Part shown: piece after piece, positions 62,117 to 64,000 of the stretch | How positions within the stretch are numbered: the stretch's first letter is position 1 | Layout of the letters: the number at the start of each line of letters is the position of its first letter | The notes under the pieces: model-generated | The model's database searches: none | What the model was told of the DNA's origin: nothing | The model's input: the letters and a program-made list of their open reading frames with translations, nothing else | Program-made: the position numbers and the translations under genes | From: Austwickia chelonae | GTDB lineage: Bacteria; Actinomycetota; Actinomycetes; Actinomycetales; Dermatophilaceae | Assembly: GCF_003391095.1 (NCBI RefSeq) | Contig: NZ_CP031447.1 | Coordinates: 1,178,001-1,242,000 of the forward strand | Reading direction: 5' to 3' | Length of the DNA stretch: 64,000 nucleotides

Positions 62117-63718
62117 GTGTCGGGTGCGCGACGTGAAGGATCGGGCGGGGCAGGACGAGAACGGTCAAAGGGGGAACACGGTGGAATGCGCCGCTCGTCG
62201 ACGGAGGGCACAGCGCCGTACCGGGGGCCGCGTCGTCGCTCGGTGACCCGCCCGGCGCAGAGACACCGGGCGGTCGATCAGGCCCGGTCGGTGGCCTACG
62301 AGGTCCTGCGGGCGGTCGCCGAAGGCGCCTACACCAATCTTGAACTGCCGAAACGTCTGCGGGCTGCACAGGTCACCGGACGGGACGCCGCCTTTGCGAC
62401 AGAACTGGTCTACGGCACGACTCGGATGCGAGCCTTCTACGACCTCGTGGTGGCTCGGGCAGCCGGGCGACCGCTGTCGAAACTGGACGATTCGGTGCTG
62501 GACATCCTGCGTCTGGGAGCACATCAGCTCCTGGGAATGCGGGTCCCGGTGCACGCCGCATGTGACACGACGGTGGCACTGGCTCGGCAGACCCATGGCA
62601 CGGGGGTGTCGGGGTTGGTGAATGCGGTGATGCACCGCATCAGCGAACAGGACAGGGAAACCTGGCTGAAGGCCGTCTCACCGGGAGAAGACGCGGACGC
62701 CAGCGCCCGCCTTGCCGTGGAGACTTCCCACCCGGAATGGATCGTTCGTGCGTTGCGGTCGGCCTTGATCGGGCATGGCGCTGCCACGGCCGAGGAGGCC
62801 GACGAGGCCTTGGCCGCATTGTTGTCCGCGGACAACATCCCGGCTGCGGTGACCTTGGTGGCACGCCCGGGGCTGTCCGAGATCGACGAACTCGTCGAAG
62901 CAGGCGCGGAGGCCTCGTCGACGGTACGGACGGCGGCGGTCCTCACGGCAGGTGGTGATCCCGGAGCGATCCCTGCGGTGCGCGAGGGGCGGGCTGCGGT
63001 GCAGGACGAAGGAAGCCAGCTGGTGGCTCTGGCGCTCGCGGCGGCTCCTGTGGTCCCGGTCCAGGGTGGTGGGCCCGTGGACGATCAGCCCCAGGCGCCT
63101 TCGGAGCAATGGCTGGACATGTGTGCAGGACCAGGTGGAAAAGCTGGTCTGCTGGCGGCGCTGGCGGCTTCTCGGCCTGCGGCACTCTTCGCCAACGAGG
63201 TGAGTGAACATCGGGCGCGTCTGGTACGCCAGACAGTGGCTGCTGCGGTTCAGGTGGGCACGGAGGTCTACGTGGGGGTGGGCGACGGCCGGGAGATCGG
63301 CGAGCTCGAGCCAAGCGCCTACGACCGTGTTCTGGTCGATGCTCCGTGTACGGGTCTGGGGGCCTTGCGGCGTCGGCCCGAGGCACGGTGGCGACGTACC
63401 GCCCAGGACGTGACTGCGTTGACCGCGGTTCAGGGGCAGCTGCTCGATTCGGCACTGGCGGCAGTTCGGGTAGGTGGCGTGGTGCTTTACGCCACCTGTA
63501 GCCCGCATCTGGCGGAGACCCGTTTCGTGGTGGCAGATGCACTGAAGCGGGCGCAGGCCCACGGAATCGGCGTCGAGGAACTCGATACCGGAGCAGTTTT
63601 CGCTGAGGTGTCTGAGGGGCGGATCACCCACATGGGAGAGGGCCCAGCTGTGCAGCTGTGGCCGCATCTGCACAGTACAGACGGGATGTATGCGGCTTTG
63701 TTGCGTCGAACGTCGTGA
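62117..63718 (+). CDS. rsmB: 16S rRNA m5C967 methyltransferase RsmB/Sun
   Basis: From GTG 62117 the product has 533 residues. A basic Gly/Arg/Ser-rich extension is followed by a NusB-like domain (VAYEVLRAVAEGAYTNLELP) and a methyltransferase domain. LDMCAGPGGKAGLLAALA is the SAM site, VLVDAPCTGLGALRRRPEAR carries the motif IV Pro-Cys, and LYATCSPHLAETRFVV the catalytic Cys. GGGAG is seven bases before this GTG. GTG 62111 (GTGA on the fmt stop) and ATG 62186 are alternatives. Confidence 0.95.
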   Translation: MSGARREGSGGAGRERSKGEHGGMRRSSTEGTAPYRGPRRRSVTRPAQRHRAVDQARSVAYEVLRAVAEGAYTNLELPKRLRAAQVTGRDAAFATELVYGTTRMRAFYDLVVARAAGRPLSKLDDSVLDILRLGAHQLLGMRVPVHAACDTTVALARQTHGTGVSGLVNAVMHRISEQDRETWLKAVSPGEDADASARLAVETSHPEWIVRALRSALIGHGAATAEEADEALAALLSADNIPAAVTLVARPGLSEIDELVEAGAEASSTVRTAAVLTAGGDPGAIPAVREGRAAVQDEGSQLVALALAAAPVVPVQGGGPVDDQPQAPSEQWLDMCAGPGGKAGLLAALAASRPAALFANEVSEHRARLVRQTVAAAVQVGTEVYVGVGDGREIGELEPSAYDRVLVDAPCTGLGALRRRPEARWRRTAQDVTALTAVQGQLLDSALAAVRVGGVVLYATCSPHLAETRFVVADALKRAQAHGIGVEELDTGAVFAEVSEGRITHMGEGPAVQLWPHLHSTDGMYAALLRRTS

Positions 63719-63787
63719 TCGATCCGACCGGTTCTGTCTGCTGGGCCGGGTGCGGCATCCGCTGAGGTGGGCGTTGCATCCGGTCAG

Positions 63788-63793
63788 TAGGAT
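63788..63793 (+). promoter_or_regulatory. candidate -10 hexamer of rpe, leaderless type
   Basis: TAGGAT ends six bases before the rpe GTG with no Shine-Dalgarno sequence between (GACCGG). The 81 bases between rsmB and rpe hold no gene. Confidence 0.4.
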
Positions 63794-63799
63794 GACCGG

Positions 63800-64000
63800 G
63801 TGCAGATCTCGCCCAGCATCCTGTCCGCTGATTTCGCGAACCTCCAGTCCGAGCTGGAAGCGATCCGTGACGCGGATTGGGCTCATGTGGACGTCATGGA
63901 CAACCATTTCGTACCGAATCTGACCTTGGGTCTCCCGATCGTGGAGGCGTTGCTCAAGGTCAGCCCGGTTCCGTTGGATTGTCATCTGATGATCGAGGAG
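63800..64000 (+). CDS. rpe: Ribulose-phosphate 3-epimerase, 3' end cut off by the window
   Basis: Sixty-seven codons are visible from GTG 63800. [17 protein letters not shown] is the family N-terminus, [19 protein letters not shown] carries the metal-binding His and Asp, and LDCHLMIEE the next His. It interconverts ribulose 5-phosphate and xylulose 5-phosphate. fmt-rsmB-rpe order is typical of actinobacteria. Confidence 0.95.
   Translation, partial: MQISPSILSADFANLQSELEAIRDADWAHVDVMDNHFVPNLTLGLPIVEALLKVSPVPLDCHLMIEE

Overview
The window is a 64-kb stretch of chromosome from a high-GC actinobacterium. Evidence for this is the gene order tlyA-nadK-recN-pyrG, alaS-ruvX-mltG-aroE-aroC-aroK-aroB, efp-nusB, pyrR-pyrB-pyrC-carA-carB, and mihF-gmk-rpoZ-coaBC-metK-priA-def-fmt-rsmB-rpe, together with mIHF, a motor-less PriA and frequent GTG starts. 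A facultative anaerobe of the order Micrococcales fits best (pyruvate formate-lyase, PyrK-linked dihydroorotate dehydrogenase, a chemoreceptor). A motile member of the Dermatophilaceae is a reasonable guess but is not proven by the sequence. I see no tRNA, rRNA, CRISPR array, insertion sequence or prophage.

Layout. (1) 1-9 kb: 3' end of tlyA, nadK, recN, pyrG, a Nudix hydrolase, a YchJ-like protein, aspS and a HAD hydrolase. (2) 9-19 kb: an MMPL exporter (minus), rarA (plus), and a complete dipeptide/oligopeptide ABC importer dppA-B-C-D-F (minus). (3) 19-27 kb: alaS, ruvX, mltG and the shikimate genes aroE, aroC, aroK, aroB, tightly packed. (4) 27-31 kb: a minus-strand cassette of an orphan peptide-binding lipoprotein, a NarL-type histidine kinase and a response regulator, sitting where many actinobacteria have aroQ/pepP before efp. 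(5) 31-32 kb: efp-nusB. (6) 32-42 kb: an accessory block between nusB and pyrR with a DedA-like protein, pgi, pflA, pflB, a two-gene ABC exporter and a chemoreceptor. (7) 42-53 kb: a translationally coupled pyrimidine operon pyrR-B-C-carA-carB-K-D-F ending in a chorismate mutase gene. (8) 53-64 kb: mihF, gmk, rpoZ, coaBC, metK, priA, an MFS exporter, def, fmt, rsmB and the start of rpe.

Most notable: gmk has no ATG/GTG/TTG start that would keep its P-loop and lies open in the same frame as mihF across a single TGA followed by a hairpin; the pyrR leader has a near-consensus PyrR-binding loop whose stem covers the Shine-Dalgarno sequence; the lipoprotein-kinase-regulator cassette is a candidate peptide-sensing system; several genes (recN, pyrG, priA, rpe) have a -10-like hexamer 6-8 nt before the start codon, as expected for leaderless mRNAs.

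Convergent and operon ends are marked by strong inverted repeats (after the HAD gene, rarA, nusB, pflA and the ABC permease). Starts were chosen by ribosome-binding site, overlap with the previous stop and family length; alternatives are stated.
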